Shown here: one piece after another, positions 17,348 through 26,127 of the stretch | How the letters are laid out: each line of letters begins with the position of its first letter | How positions within the stretch are numbered: the first letter of the stretch is position 1 | Source of the DNA: Neobacillus sp. WH10 | Lineage (GTDB): Bacteria > Bacillota > Bacilli > Bacillales > Cytobacillaceae | Direction: 5' to 3' | Length of the DNA stretch: 64,000 nucleotides | Assembly: GCF_030123405.1 (NCBI RefSeq) | Contig: NZ_CP126110.1 | Span: 3,100,001 to 3,164,000 of the forward strand | Notes under the pieces: model-generated | What the model saw: the letters and a program-made list of their open reading frames with translations, nothing else | Databases searched by the model: none | Told to the model about the DNA's origin: nothing | Translations under genes and position numbers: made by a program

Positions 17348-17677
17348 ATAAATTACCTCCTATTATCGAATACAAGTCCTTATTATACATCCAAAATGTT
17401 TTTTTTTCGATTTGTATCTCAAAAATGCGTAAAAAGTCTTAGTTTCCTCACAAATTTTGTGGGTTAAGGAAATCATTTCTTACTTTTGAATTAGGAAAAA
17501 TAACATATGAAAAAGCACTCCAAAGAGTGTTGTCAAAGGTTTCCATCCATTACTTTTTAAGAACGAAAATTCGATCAATTTCATGAATTTCTTCAATTAT
17601 TAATTAGGAAATAATTCACCTTACAAATTTAGGTAAGTGCTCTAGAATAATTTACGCCATAAATAATCTGATGACAT

Positions 17678-17709
17678 TATCCATAAACTATATTTACATG
17701 TTATGGATA
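17678..17709. repeat. Inverted repeat at the 5' end of the deacetylase mRNA
   Basis: TATCCATAA and TTATGGATA (9-bp perfect arms, 14-base loop) end right at the AGGAG ribosome site of the next gene. It may be an operator or a translational hairpin. The rest of 17348-17723 has only a small CACTC-CAAA-GAGTG hairpin near 17518. Confidence 0.4.
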
Positions 17710-17723
17710 GGAGTAGATCATTC

Positions 17724-18488
17724 TTGAAAAAAATAATATTGTTTCCTATTCTTTTAATCATCTCTTTTTATTCCATTCAAAATCATGCTACCGCTGTTAC
17801 GAAAAGTCGTGAAGCTTACGAAAAAACAGGGAATGTAATTTGGGAAATAAAAACTAAGGAGAAATTGGTTGCCATTACATTTGATGATGGTCCCCATCCT
17901 GTTTTTACTCCGCAAATACTTGAGATTTTAGCTAAATATAACGCAAAAGCAACCTTTTTTGTTGCAGGGAATAAAGCTGAAAGATTTCCTGAAGTTTTAA
18001 GAAGAGTAGTAAAAGAAGGTCACGAAGTTGGCAATCATACATATAGTCATTTAATAACTAGCAAAATCACTGCAGTAAAATTAAAAGAAGAATTAAATCG
18101 AACAGATAATATCATCCAGATGATTACTGGCACTAAACCTACTCTTTATCGGCCAGTAGCAGGTATTTACAATGATGTAATTATTAATACAGCCATTAAA
18201 AACGGAAAATTTGTCATCCTTTGGTCATGGGATCAGGATCCTCGAGATTGGAGGAATCCACCTGCAAACCAAATTACTCGATATGTTACAAAAGGAATAA
18301 ATCCAGGTGATATCATTGTCCTACATGATTGGCATGGTAGCGAATTTTCACAGGCATGTCAAACGGTAATGGCATTAGATGATATTTTGAGCTATTTATC
18401 CAGTAAAGGATATAAACCAGTTACCGTTTCTGAAATGCTTTATAGGTCAAAAACTAACTATCCTGAACCTTTTTACCCTTTCCGTTGA
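17724..18488 (+). CDS. Polysaccharide deacetylase (NodB homology), secreted or membrane-anchored
   Basis: The start is taken as TTG 17724, 10 bases after AGGAG; an in-frame ATG at 17703 has no ribosome site. The product (254 residues) opens with KK and a hydrophobic signal/anchor, then the NodB domain: catalytic TFDDGPHP (about 52-59), metal-binding GNHTYSH (H-x3-H), RPVAGIYN in place of the common RPP, a WDQDPRDW motif and IVLHD near the end. Such enzymes remove N-acetyl groups from peptidoglycan or other wall glycans. Motifs are complete, so activity is likely. It is a single gene. Confidence 0.9.
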   Translation: MKKIILFPILLIISFYSIQNHATAVTKSREAYEKTGNVIWEIKTKEKLVAITFDDGPHPVFTPQILEILAKYNAKATFFVAGNKAERFPEVLRRVVKEGHEVGNHTYSHLITSKITAVKLKEELNRTDNIIQMITGTKPTLYRPVAGIYNDVIINTAIKNGKFVILWSWDQDPRDWRNPPANQITRYVTKGINPGDIIVLHDWHGSEFSQACQTVMALDDILSYLSSKGYKPVTVSEMLYRSKTNYPEPFYPFR

Positions 18489-18627
18489 ATCGTTTAATGG
18501 GCCAATCCCTAGTACGGTAAGGTTTTAGTTCGATAGGTACTGACCAAACGAATTTGTATTCAGAAATAGGACAAAATATATTCGAGCAATTTGATTGCTC
18601 AAAAAATGACGTCGGGAGTGATGTATC

Positions 18628-18822
18628 ATGGCTAGAAACAAACTATTGGTTCCTGGTTCAGGCAATGTTCTGGATCAAATGAAAGAAGAAATCGCCAACG
18701 AGTTTGGAGTTCAACTTGGTGCTGATACGACCGCACGAGCAAACGGTTCAGTTGGTGGCGAAATGACTAAACGTTTAGTCGCTTATGCTGAACAATCATT
18801 ACGAAATCAACAAGGTCCATAA
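18628..18822 (+). CDS. Alpha/beta-type small acid-soluble spore protein
   Basis: The 64-residue protein matches alpha/beta SASPs along its whole length: NKLLVPGSG at the N-terminus, the germination-protease site region MKEEIANEFG, GADTTARANGSVGGEMTKRLV and a Gln-rich tail. These proteins coat and protect spore DNA and supply amino acids on outgrowth; they are made in the forespore under sigma-G. GGGAGTGATG precedes the ATG and a terminator follows. It is strong evidence that the host forms endospores. Confidence 0.97.
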   Translation: MARNKLLVPGSGNVLDQMKEEIANEFGVQLGADTTARANGSVGGEMTKRLVAYAEQSLRNQQGP

Positions 18823-18840
18823 CCTGTGATTTCAACAAGA

Positions 18841-18864
18841 GGGTGTCCAATTGGGCACCCTTTT
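18841..18864 (+). terminator. Terminator of the SASP gene
   Basis: GGGTGTCC and GGGCACCC pair around AATT, followed by TTTTAATTT, 19 bases after the stop. It may also serve the converging small gene. Confidence 0.85.
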
Positions 18865-18867
18865 AAT

Positions 18868-19041
18868 TTATTTAACAAAGAGGATTTTGATTTCATTTTC
18901 AGCCTCAATCATTCTGCCAAAACGATACCCTTCAATAAGAACGTGTCGTTCATGGTCACTTAGTCGACGTTCCCATTTAGTTTCTAAATATAAAATAACT
19001 TCGTTATAGGAAATTTCCGGATAATTAAAAGGATTATTCAT
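18868..19041 (-). CDS. Small soluble protein of unknown function (57 aa)
   Basis: An ATG at 19041 preceded by GGAGAAG at 8 bases opens a 57-codon frame ending at 18868. The product begins MNNPFNYPEISYNEVILY and contains a charged helical core (ETKWERRLSDHERHVL) and GYRFGRMIEAE. It has no signal or membrane segment. The ribosome site, normal codon use and position beside a terminator suggest a genuine gene of the small conserved Bacillus type. I do not recognise the family. Confidence 0.65.
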   Translation of the reverse strand: MNNPFNYPEISYNEVILYLETKWERRLSDHERHVLIEGYRFGRMIEAENEIKILFVK

Positions 19042-19123
19042 TAATACTTCTCCATTCTTTTCTTAATCCCACACCTGTCTTAATAGTCTTGTCCAATTTA
19101 TTTAGATTTTAAAAAGAAAAATA

Positions 19124-19173
19124 GGGTCAGTTACCAGGAGCAATTAAGCATTAGCTCACTGAGGTACTGACCC
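19124..19173. repeat. Inverted repeat GGGTCAGTTACC / GGTACTGACCC
   Basis: The arms flank about 27 bases between two minus-strand genes. Related GGTACTGACC and ACTGACCCC words occur near 18536 and 44793, so it may be a dispersed hairpin element or the terminator of the gene at 19207. Confidence 0.4.
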
Positions 19174-19206
19174 AATGGTAAAAGGGTTGGGCTACTCTAT
19201 TCGGAT

Positions 19207-19707
19207 TTAGCTATTCTCCTTTTTCCAATATTCATAAATGAATTCTTGGAACACTCGATTTAATTGTCCCTTTTTTTGACTCTTTAACCATTCTACTTGG
19301 TCGATTGGCAGTTTTAATTTTAAATTAATTTCTTCAATAGGCATTTCCACTTTTCTTATTTCTGCCAATGTAATGCCATCTTCGATATTTGGAAACCATG
19401 AATCATTCTCGTTCACCTTATCGAAATCTTCATACCCATTAATGTCGTCGAGTTCACAAAATAAATTAAGCTGTGGTAAACCACCTGACAGGATTTTTAC
19501 ATACATGATCGAGTTTATGATACGACCATCTTCCAATTCAATATCAATAAAAAGGTTTTCTTCGTTTTTGTATTTTTTTACAGCAACCTCAGTCACAATT
19601 AGATCCAATTCTAAAGTAATTCCCGAGCTTGATTCAAAAATGTAGATGGCACTTTTAAATATATGAATACTTTCACCATCAATTTTTATTGTTTTGATTC
19701 CAACCAT
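19207..19707 (-). CDS. Hypothetical protein (166 aa)
   Basis: The ATG at 19707 follows GGGGGAACGG and is preferred to the ATG at 19722, which has no ribosome site. The N-terminal half is beta-rich (VGIKTIKIDGESIHIFKSA...) and the C-terminus has an amphipathic helix ending YEYWKKENS. The protein is acidic and probably cytoplasmic. It stands alone between the 57-aa gene and the HAAS gene. I cannot assign a family. Confidence 0.7.
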   Translation of the reverse strand: MVGIKTIKIDGESIHIFKSAIYIFESSSGITLELDLIVTEVAVKKYKNEENLFIDIELEDGRIINSIMYVKILSGGLPQLNLFCELDDINGYEDFDKVNENDSWFPNIEDGITLAEIRKVEMPIEEINLKLKLPIDQVEWLKSQKKGQLNRVFQEFIYEYWKKENS

Positions 19708-19817
19708 AAACCGTTCCCCCATACAGTTGTTTCATTCATTCGGTAACAGACACTTAATGGATATAGGTATGATTCGCCTTTTTGATTAATGTTCTCATTT
19801 GGTGCCTAACACTTATT

Positions 19818-20837
19818 TTACATCTTTTTAACGTTTCCCGTCACGATACGAATACTAGCTTTTTTAAAGCCTTGGAAAGCATCCACAGCTGCACAGATGA
19901 TAAATGTAGCAATCGCTCCCCATACGATCCATGTTACTGGTTTGTCAACTTGAGTAAATAAATTGGATAAAAAGCTGCTAAATGATGAAGTGAACAAGTC
20001 GGGGTCTGTTATTATCTTGATAAATAGGAGCGATGATACAAATTGAAAAATAGTGTTGACGATTGCTAGTTTTATTGTCCATTGTTTAACGGTCCATTTA
20101 TAAATGGCAATTGCGATTTCCATGCAAACCGTGATGACCACAATTGGCCAATAGGCATCCAATACCTCTTGATTCAATGAGGGGGTTACAAAAACGAGCC
20201 CCTCTTGACCCTTTTCATACAAACCTACGATGCTCGAAGCATTAAAATAAAAGGTTACCCAAATCACAGTCCAGAAGAGACGGCCATACACTTCGATGTT
20301 TGGGATAGCCTTTTCCTTTGGAAAGGAAGGTATTTTTTTCAAATCATCAGGTGTCCAATCCTTAAACCATGTTCCCAGCGGCATATGTTCTTTGATATCC
20401 ACACGCTCCAGAATGGCAAACACTGCTGTTAACCAGAAAAACACCAGCATCCCAGTTCCCAAAACTCTTACAATCCCTTCTCCAACTGCTTCTAATATTA
20501 CAGTTAATACTGCTTGGTCTCCAGAGAATGTAACCATTTTGTCAACAAAAAAGGTAATTAACGTTATTGTCACAGCGAGTGGCAAAATCCATTTTAGTAA
20601 TTGAACGTAAATACCAAAAAATTGGGGTCCAATAAGATGCATCGGACGATCTAAGTATCCACTTGCCAGCACAGCCGGATTACCGAGTTTTTTTAATTCT
20701 GCTGTTACATCTTGTTCTGTGTAATCCTCTGGAAGCATATCTTCAATCGTGGAGCGCAGCTCCCGGGCAATATCTTCTCTGCTTTTTTCAGGAAGCCTCC
20801 TGGTTACCTCCTGTATATATAGGTCAATTAAATTCAT
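19818..20837 (-). CDS. HAAS-domain membrane protein paired with PadR
   Basis: The ATG at 20837, preceded by AAAGGAGATGATC, is chosen over a longer frame. Residues 1-70 form a HAAS-like helical domain (MNLIDLYIQEVTRRLPEKSREDIARELRSTIEDML, quoted in part; LGNPAVLASGYL), commonly found in membrane proteins encoded beside PadR regulators. Six or so hydrophobic segments follow up to residue 339. The gene overlaps padR by 14 bases. The pair probably senses or responds to an envelope signal, but the ligand is unknown. Confidence 0.82.
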   Translation of the reverse strand: MNLIDLYIQEVTRRLPEKSREDIARELRSTIEDMLPEDYTEQDVTAELKKLGNPAVLASGYLDRPMHLIGPQFFGIYVQLLKWILPLAVTITLITFFVDKMVTFSGDQAVLTVILEAVGEGIVRVLGTGMLVFFWLTAVFAILERVDIKEHMPLGTWFKDWTPDDLKKIPSFPKEKAIPNIEVYGRLFWTVIWVTFYFNASSIVGLYEKGQEGLVFVTPSLNQEVLDAYWPIVVITVCMEIAIAIYKWTVKQWTIKLAIVNTIFQFVSSLLFIKIITDPDLFTSSFSSFLSNLFTQVDKPVTWIVWGAIATFIICAAVDAFQGFKKASIRIVTGNVKKM

Positions 20838-21171
20838 TTTGATCATCTCCTTTAAATAATTCATAAAGTTCCTGAGATAACTGTTCCCATTCTTTTTTCA
20901 ACTGCAGAAACACATCCATGCCGTATTTACTTAAGACATAATACTTCCGCGGTCTACTTTCGGTCGTATCCCAGCTGCTCGTCACCAGATCTTGTTTCTC
21001 CAAACGGCGAAGCAGTGGATACAAAGTGCTTTGATCAATAGTTATTCCGTTTTTTTCCAATGATAAGACAAGAGAATACCCATATTGTGGGGAACGTAAT
21101 TGACTTAATACTGCCAAAGTCAATGTCCCTCTTCGTAACTCAGTCCGTAAAGAATTCAGCAATGTACTCAA
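20824..21171 (-). CDS. PadR-family transcriptional regulator
   Basis: This 115-residue winged-helix protein has the PadR signature: RGTLTLAVLSQL, YGYSLVLSLEKNG, STLYPLLRRLEKQDLV and the wing SRPRKYYVLSKYG. PadR proteins are small dimeric repressors. It is the first gene of a two-gene operon with the HAAS membrane protein and overlaps it. Direct repeats just upstream are likely autoregulatory sites. Confidence 0.92.
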   Translation of the reverse strand: MSTLLNSLRTELRRGTLTLAVLSQLRSPQYGYSLVLSLEKNGITIDQSTLYPLLRRLEKQDLVTSSWDTTESRPRKYYVLSKYGMDVFLQLKKEWEQLSQELYELFKGDDQNEFN

Positions 21172-21201
21172 CTTCTCACCTCAACTTTCAATATATTATA
21201 T

Positions 21202-21235
21202 ACTTTATGTCATATACTATGCGTCATACACTATT
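21202..21235. promoter_or_regulatory. Direct 14-bp repeats upstream of padR, candidate operator
   Basis: ACTTTATGTCATAT (21202), ACTATGCGTCATAC (21216) and ACTATT (21230) follow one another with a 14-bp period, 31 bases from the padR start. Autorepressor binding is inferred. Confidence 0.45.
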
Positions 21236-21322
21236 GTGGTTAATAAAATATTAACATTTTTTTAAATGATTGGCAATATTTCCTTTTTGCTGGTTTTTTT
21301 AGAAAAGAAATGAATAAAAACA

Positions 21323-21349
21323 GACCGAACATTAGCAACTTGTCCGGTC
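21323..21349. repeat. Hairpin GACCGAACA / TGTCCGGTC
   Basis: The arms pair with one internal mismatch. The sequence is close to the hairpin at 57332-57357 (ACCGAACAT..GCAAC..TGTCCGGTC), suggesting a small dispersed element. A further dyad ACAGTAT/ATACTGT follows at 21360-21378. Confidence 0.5.
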
Positions 21350-21433
21350 TAGCAATTTACAGTATTGTATATACTGTTGAAACGAAGTAATCATTCAGTC
21401 TCTTTATTTATTGAAAATGGAAATAGACAAAAA

Positions 21434-21456
21434 AGAGTGTCCAATTTTGACACCCT
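21434..21456 (-). terminator. Terminator of ilvA
   Basis: On the minus strand AGGGTGTC pairs with GACACTCT and runs into TTTTTTG, 25 bases after the stop. Confidence 0.75.
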
Positions 21457-21480
21457 TTCTTCAAAAAAATCTTATGATCA

Positions 21481-22701
21481 TTAGGAAAAATTATGATTGT
21501 CTTTCACACCATAACCATTGCTTTTCAATACTTTCTTTAGTGTCTCAATATGATCATGATTTTTCGTCTCTAATGATAGCTCCAATTGTGCATATCCTGG
21601 GTAAATATTTTCGCCAACATGTTCGAGAATCACAGATTGTATATTCGCATCTAATTCAGTAATAAAACTCAATACTTTTTGAAGTTGACCCGGCTTATCT
21701 TTTAAGATCAGTGAAAAATTTGCATATCTTCCTGACTCAACCATGCCACGTTCAATAATCCTTGAAATAAAATTCACATCAACATTCCCACCACTTAATA
21801 TAGCAACCACTTTCTTCTCTTTAACATTTCCTTTTTTATACAATAATGATGACAATGCAACAGCACCGGAACCTTCAACTATCAGTTTATTCCGTTCTAA
21901 CAGCATGAGCATGGTTCTGGCAATTTCCATTTCATCTACACAAAAAATATCATCTACATATTTTTGAACAAGTTCAAATGTCTGCTCACCTGGTTTCTTG
22001 ACTGCAATCCCATCTGCCATTGTAGGGCTAGATTCTACCATGACAGGCTTTTGTTCTATTAATGATTGTTTCATACTCGGACAAGCAAGGGCTTGGACAC
22101 CGTAAACACGAATTTTTGGGTTTTTCTCTTTGACTGCCAAGGCAAGACCCGCAATAAGTCCTCCTCCCCCTATTGGACAAAAAATCGCTTCTACATCAGG
22201 AAGCTGCTCCAATATTTCTAAGCCCACTGTACCTTGTCCTGCAATAACTGCTTCATCATCAAAAGCATGAACAAAGGTTGCTCCCATACTTTCTTTTAGT
22301 TCCAATGCGTAAGCAAGGGCATCATCAAACACATTCCCTTGCAATTGCACTTTTGCCCCATATTGTTTCGTTGCTGACACTTTACTTAGTGGAGCACCCT
22401 TCGGCATGACAATCGTACAAGGAATCCCTAGCATTTGGCTAGAAAAAGCAACACCCTGTGCATGGTTCCCAGCAGAAGCAGCAACAACACCTTTTTGTAG
22501 TTCTTCTTTCGTCAATGACATCAGCTTATTATAGGAACCCCTTACTTTAAACGAGCCGGTTTTCTGTAAATTTTCAAGCTTTAAATATACTTCGTTATTA
22601 GATGATAGACTGCTAAAAGTCTTTGAATAATCGAGCGGAGTGGAATGAACAATTCCCTTCATTTTTTCACGTGCTAGGATCAAATCGTCTAGGCTAACCA
22701 A
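21481..22701 (-). CDS. ilvA: Threonine ammonia-lyase with C-terminal ACT domain
   Basis: The enzyme deaminates threonine to 2-oxobutyrate using PLP, the first step of isoleucine synthesis or of threonine breakdown. The PLP Lys lies in KTGSFKVRGSYN, the phosphate loop is GGGGLIAG, and SAGNHAQGVA is conserved. The last 80 residues form an ACT-like regulatory domain (ANFSLILKDKPGQL). The start is taken as TTG 22701, with AGGGGG 7 bases upstream; the ATG at 22743 has none. At about 406 residues it is nearer the one-ACT TdcB/IlvA type than the long two-ACT form. It is transcribed in the same direction as nnr and yfhF. Confidence 0.9.
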   Translation of the reverse strand: MVSLDDLILAREKMKGIVHSTPLDYSKTFSSLSSNNEVYLKLENLQKTGSFKVRGSYNKLMSLTKEELQKGVVAASAGNHAQGVAFSSQMLGIPCTIVMPKGAPLSKVSATKQYGAKVQLQGNVFDDALAYALELKESMGATFVHAFDDEAVIAGQGTVGLEILEQLPDVEAIFCPIGGGGLIAGLALAVKEKNPKIRVYGVQALACPSMKQSLIEQKPVMVESSPTMADGIAVKKPGEQTFELVQKYVDDIFCVDEMEIARTMLMLLERNKLIVEGSGAVALSSLLYKKGNVKEKKVVAILSGGNVDVNFISRIIERGMVESGRYANFSLILKDKPGQLQKVLSFITELDANIQSVILEHVGENIYPGYAQLELSLETKNHDHIETLKKVLKSNGYGVKDNHNFS

Positions 22702-22822
22702 GTCAAAACCCCCTGCATCCTTTTTTCTTATTTTAGGATGCACTGGAAAAAGTAAACTATTCTACTAAAATGAGAATATTGGGGTCTTTCCCACCTCAGC
22801 GTTAAAGCTTTTTTCCTTGAGG

Positions 22823-24388
22823 TCAGAGCCTGTAGCTACCATTATTAAGCTGATCCCTTATCCCATCTATTATATCGAGTGGCATTACTCCATAGCTAGA
22901 TAGAGTTTTGGCCTTTTCTTCTCCAGCACGTGCATGTATATAGCTTGCAGCAATTAAAGAATGTACCGGAGAAGCTCCCTGTGCCAGGAATGAGGCTATC
23001 ATTCCAGTAAGTACATCCCCGCTTCCCCCTTTTCCAAGAGCATCATGACCATATGGATTTATGTATACATCCCCATCAGGAGTTGCGATAATTGTTCGAT
23101 GTCCTTTTAACAGCAAATATACGTTATGATCTTTCGCAAAAGTCTTGGCAATTTTAATTCTGTCCTCTTCCACTTCTTTTACTGTTAAATTCATTAATCT
23201 GGCCATTTCTCCTGGATGAGGAGTGAAAAGCACATTCCCCTTATATTGTCGTACTAAATCCAAATCGTTTCGAAGTAAATATAAAGCATCCGCATCTACA
23301 ACAATCGGCTGATGGATAAGAGAAGTGACAAACGATTTGACCCACTCCTCACCACGAGGAAATCTACTCATCCCAGGTCCAATCGCTACACAATCAAATT
23401 GATGAAGCAACGGAGCCATTTCATCTATTGCTTTTTCACTAAAATGACCATCCTCTTCTGATAGCGGCAGGAATAACGACTCTGGATTCTGAGCTGCTGC
23501 CATTGGATAAATACTTTCTGGAATGGCTAAAGTAACTAATCCCGCACCAGAGTGTAAGGCTGCCCTCGCAGTAAAAATTGGTGCCCCGACAAAGGAACGG
23601 GAACCGCCTACAACAAGGGCATGGCCGAAAGTTCCCTTATGACCATGCTTAGGTCGTAACGGCACTGAACCCTTTACAAGTGATTCTGTTATCAATTTTG
23701 GCATTGCTAAACCTAATTCTAATTCTATAGCAATCGTTGGCGGCACAGAAATGTCAACAGCCTTCCACTCCCCAATATACTTTGGCCCATCATGTAAAAA
23801 GAATCCTTTTTTCGGAAATACAAAGGTTATTGTCTTTGTTGCTTTTACTGCGATACCATTTACTTTCCCATTATCGCTGCTAACACCTGAAGGAATATCA
23901 ACAGAAATGAGTAATTTCTTCCTTTCATATTCATTTACCATTGAAATCACCTGGGATAAAGGTTCTTGTACAGGACGATTCACTCCTGTTCCAAGAATAG
24001 CATCAATGATGATGTCTGCCTGATTCAATTCATTTCGAAGTTCTTCAAGTGTATTTTCCTGAAGATAGAAGATTGGTAAGCCGCGCTTGGTATACACATT
24101 AAGATGAACTTTTGCATCTCCCTTTATTCGATCAGGGTTTACCAACAAACATAAAAGAGGCTCCATTCCTAAATCCCAAAGCCTTCGAGCAATGACAAAT
24201 CCATCACCGCCATTGTTTCCACCCCCAGCAAGTACAATCACTCGCGGATTATCACATGGTGAATCTGCTAGGATTTCCTCTACTACCTTTGCTCCTGCAT
24301 TTTCCATTAACACCACCCCAGGCAAGCCCAGCTTTTCCATAGTATATTGATCCATTTGCTGCATTTCCTTTTGGCCTGCAATTAACAT
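22823..24388 (-). CDS. nnr: Bifunctional NAD(P)H-hydrate epimerase / ADP-dependent NAD(P)H-hydrate dehydratase
   Basis: This protein repairs damaged NADH and NADPH hydrates. The N-terminal 215 residues are the YjeF_N epimerase (GGGNNGGDGFVIARRL, VDIPSGVSSDNG). The C-terminal 300 are the ribokinase-like dehydratase with KHGHKGTFGHALVVGGS, DADAL, FTPHPGEMARL and GKGGSGDVLTGMI. The start at 24388 has AGGG 6 bases upstream; an ATG at 24394 is also possible. It follows the yfhF-type gene by 53 bases and probably shares its transcript. Confidence 0.95.
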   Translation of the reverse strand: MLIAGQKEMQQMDQYTMEKLGLPGVVLMENAGAKVVEEILADSPCDNPRVIVLAGGGNNGGDGFVIARRLWDLGMEPLLCLLVNPDRIKGDAKVHLNVYTKRGLPIFYLQENTLEELRNELNQADIIIDAILGTGVNRPVQEPLSQVISMVNEYERKKLLISVDIPSGVSSDNGKVNGIAVKATKTITFVFPKKGFFLHDGPKYIGEWKAVDISVPPTIAIELELGLAMPKLITESLVKGSVPLRPKHGHKGTFGHALVVGGSRSFVGAPIFTARAALHSGAGLVTLAIPESIYPMAAAQNPESLFLPLSEEDGHFSEKAIDEMAPLLHQFDCVAIGPGMSRFPRGEEWVKSFVTSLIHQPIVVDADALYLLRNDLDLVRQYKGNVLFTPHPGEMARLMNLTVKEVEEDRIKIAKTFAKDHNVYLLLKGHRTIIATPDGDVYINPYGHDALGKGGSGDVLTGMIASFLAQGASPVHSLIAASYIHARAGEEKAKTLSSYGVMPLDIIDGIRDQLNNGSYRL

Positions 24389-24441
24389 GGACATCCCTAC
24401 TTTTCACATTCTTTTGATTTTGGCAATGTGGCGTGTTGTGT

Positions 24442-25344
24442 CTACTTAGTAAGCAAATCCTCCAAAGCAGATTGGAGTGAAGGGAACATGAATTCAAAGC
24501 CTTCTTCCATTAACACTTTTGGTACGACGTGTTGACCTTCAAGAACAAGTGTACTTTTTTGTCCAAGTACCATTTTCATGGCAAATGAAGGAACGGGCAA
24601 CCAATGTGGACGATGTAATACTGAACCAATTGTTTTACCAAAATCCTTCATATTAATGGAAGATGGCGAAGTGACATTGACAGGACCACTCAATTTTTCA
24701 TTTTCAATAGCAAATGCAATGGCTCGTACAACATCCGTCACATGCACCCATGACACCCACTGTTCGCCTGAACCAACTGTACCACCTGCGAACCATTTAT
24801 ATGGTAGTGCCATGAGAGGAAGTGCCCCGCCTTCATTGCCAAGCACAACGCCGCATCTCATAAAGACGGCTCGAATGGAATGCGCTTCTACTTGTTTCGC
24901 TTTGTTCTCCCAGTCATGTACGGTTTTACCTAGAAAATCATTTGCCGTTTCTAATGAATCTTCCGTATACACCGCATTTACTGATGGCGGGTAAATGCCA
25001 ATGGCGCTTGCATTAATAAGTACAGAAGGCTTTTCAGGCAATATGGCGATAATTCTTAATAACTCATCTGTTGCTTTCATCCGACTGTCATAGATTTGTT
25101 TCTGATGGCTCGCATTCCATCTTCCATCGTTTAGGGAGACACCTGCTAAGTTAATAAATATATCAGCATTTTTAATTTCATTTTCAGGAGAAGTTCCTTC
25201 TTCAAGCCACTTCACATAGGACACATTCCCCGAAGATTTTTTATCTTTTCTTGTTAAAACAGTTATAATATGCCCTTCACTGAGCAGGAACTCAGTTAAT
25301 TTCTTCCCGATAAATCCGGAACCACCAGCAATAACGATCCTCAT
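24442..25344 (-). CDS. yfhF: TIGR01777-type NAD(P)-dependent epimerase
   Basis: A 300-residue extended SDR of the SDR39U1 family, similar to B. subtilis YfhF. It has GGSGFIGKKLTEFLL at the N-terminus, INLAGVSLNDGRWN in the middle, MRCGVVLGNEGGALPLM and the C-terminal VPSFAMKMVLGQ...VLEGQHVVPKVLMEEGFEF typical of the DUF1731 tail. The ATG at 25344 follows GGAGGGG. Biochemical function is not established; homologues in cyanobacteria and plants are linked to cell division. It lies upstream of nnr. Confidence 0.88.
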   Translation of the reverse strand: MRIVIAGGSGFIGKKLTEFLLSEGHIITVLTRKDKKSSGNVSYVKWLEEGTSPENEIKNADIFINLAGVSLNDGRWNASHQKQIYDSRMKATDELLRIIAILPEKPSVLINASAIGIYPPSVNAVYTEDSLETANDFLGKTVHDWENKAKQVEAHSIRAVFMRCGVVLGNEGGALPLMALPYKWFAGGTVGSGEQWVSWVHVTDVVRAIAFAIENEKLSGPVNVTSPSSINMKDFGKTIGSVLHRPHWLPVPSFAMKMVLGQKSTLVLEGQHVVPKVLMEEGFEFMFPSLQSALEDLLTK

Positions 25345-25458
25345 TTTTCCCCTCCAATCCAAAAATTACTTTTATATTTATGCGAAGACAATGTGGAAGC
25401 CCCCTGGAAGGTATGAGTTGGTTCCACTAATTAAAGCCCCCATAAAGGTTCAGAAATA

Positions 25459-26052
25459 TCATTTCGTTAAAATTTTCATTAAGATATCAACATCTGCACA
25501 CCAATTATTTTCATCAATTTGATTTTCCTGTAGCATAAGGCCGGTAACCACGGAAAAATAGCAAAATAATAGTTTATAAGGGTCACCTTCACAAAATTCG
25601 CCTAATTGCTGCCCTTTAATGAAGAGTGGGATGAGTTGTCCAATGGAGTCTTTAGCTGAAAAGTGTTCGATTATTTGCTTTGCCTTATCTGGAACCTCAT
25701 CCGAAACGCTTGCATGGTGTATTAGCATAAAGGAATATTTATTACTTTCATCAAGGATACTTTGGGTGAACGTTCTGATTTGTTCTTTAGGCGTTCCCGG
25801 CAGTTGGTGGACATGTTCAAATGCACTATTTGCCTCTTCCATTGACTCTTGAATAAGCGTAATAAAAAGCTCTTCTTTTGATTTAAAATATCGATAGGAT
25901 AAGCCCTGACTGATTCCGGCCTCAACAGCAATCATACTCATTTTCGTTCCGACAATTCCTCGACGAGCAAAGACTTTTAAGGCAGCTTTTTTAATCTGTT
26001 CAATCCGCTGCAAGTGTACTTGGTCCAGCTTATGTTCATTTGATGGTACCAT
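25459..26052 (-). CDS. TetR-family transcriptional regulator
   Basis: The N-terminal helix-turn-helix is classical: IKKAALKVFARRGIVGTKMSMIAVEAGISQGLSYRYFKSKEELF. The rest is an all-helical ligand-binding domain with no identifiable ligand. The start is uncertain: ATG 26052 has GGAG at rather long spacing, and ATG 26070 and 26100 are in frame. It follows the SDR gene in the same direction with less than 80 bases between, so it is probably autoregulated through the palindrome at 27077. Confidence 0.85.
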   Translation of the reverse strand: MVPSNEHKLDQVHLQRIEQIKKAALKVFARRGIVGTKMSMIAVEAGISQGLSYRYFKSKEELFITLIQESMEEANSAFEHVHQLPGTPKEQIRTFTQSILDESNKYSFMLIHHASVSDEVPDKAKQIIEHFSAKDSIGQLIPLFIKGQQLGEFCEGDPYKLLFCYFSVVTGLMLQENQIDENNWCADVDILMKILTK

Positions 26053-26127
26053 TCTACTTTCACTCTCCATTATATGGATGATTATTAAGGAGTATATCAT
26101 ACTTTTAAACAGCTCTCGACCATGATT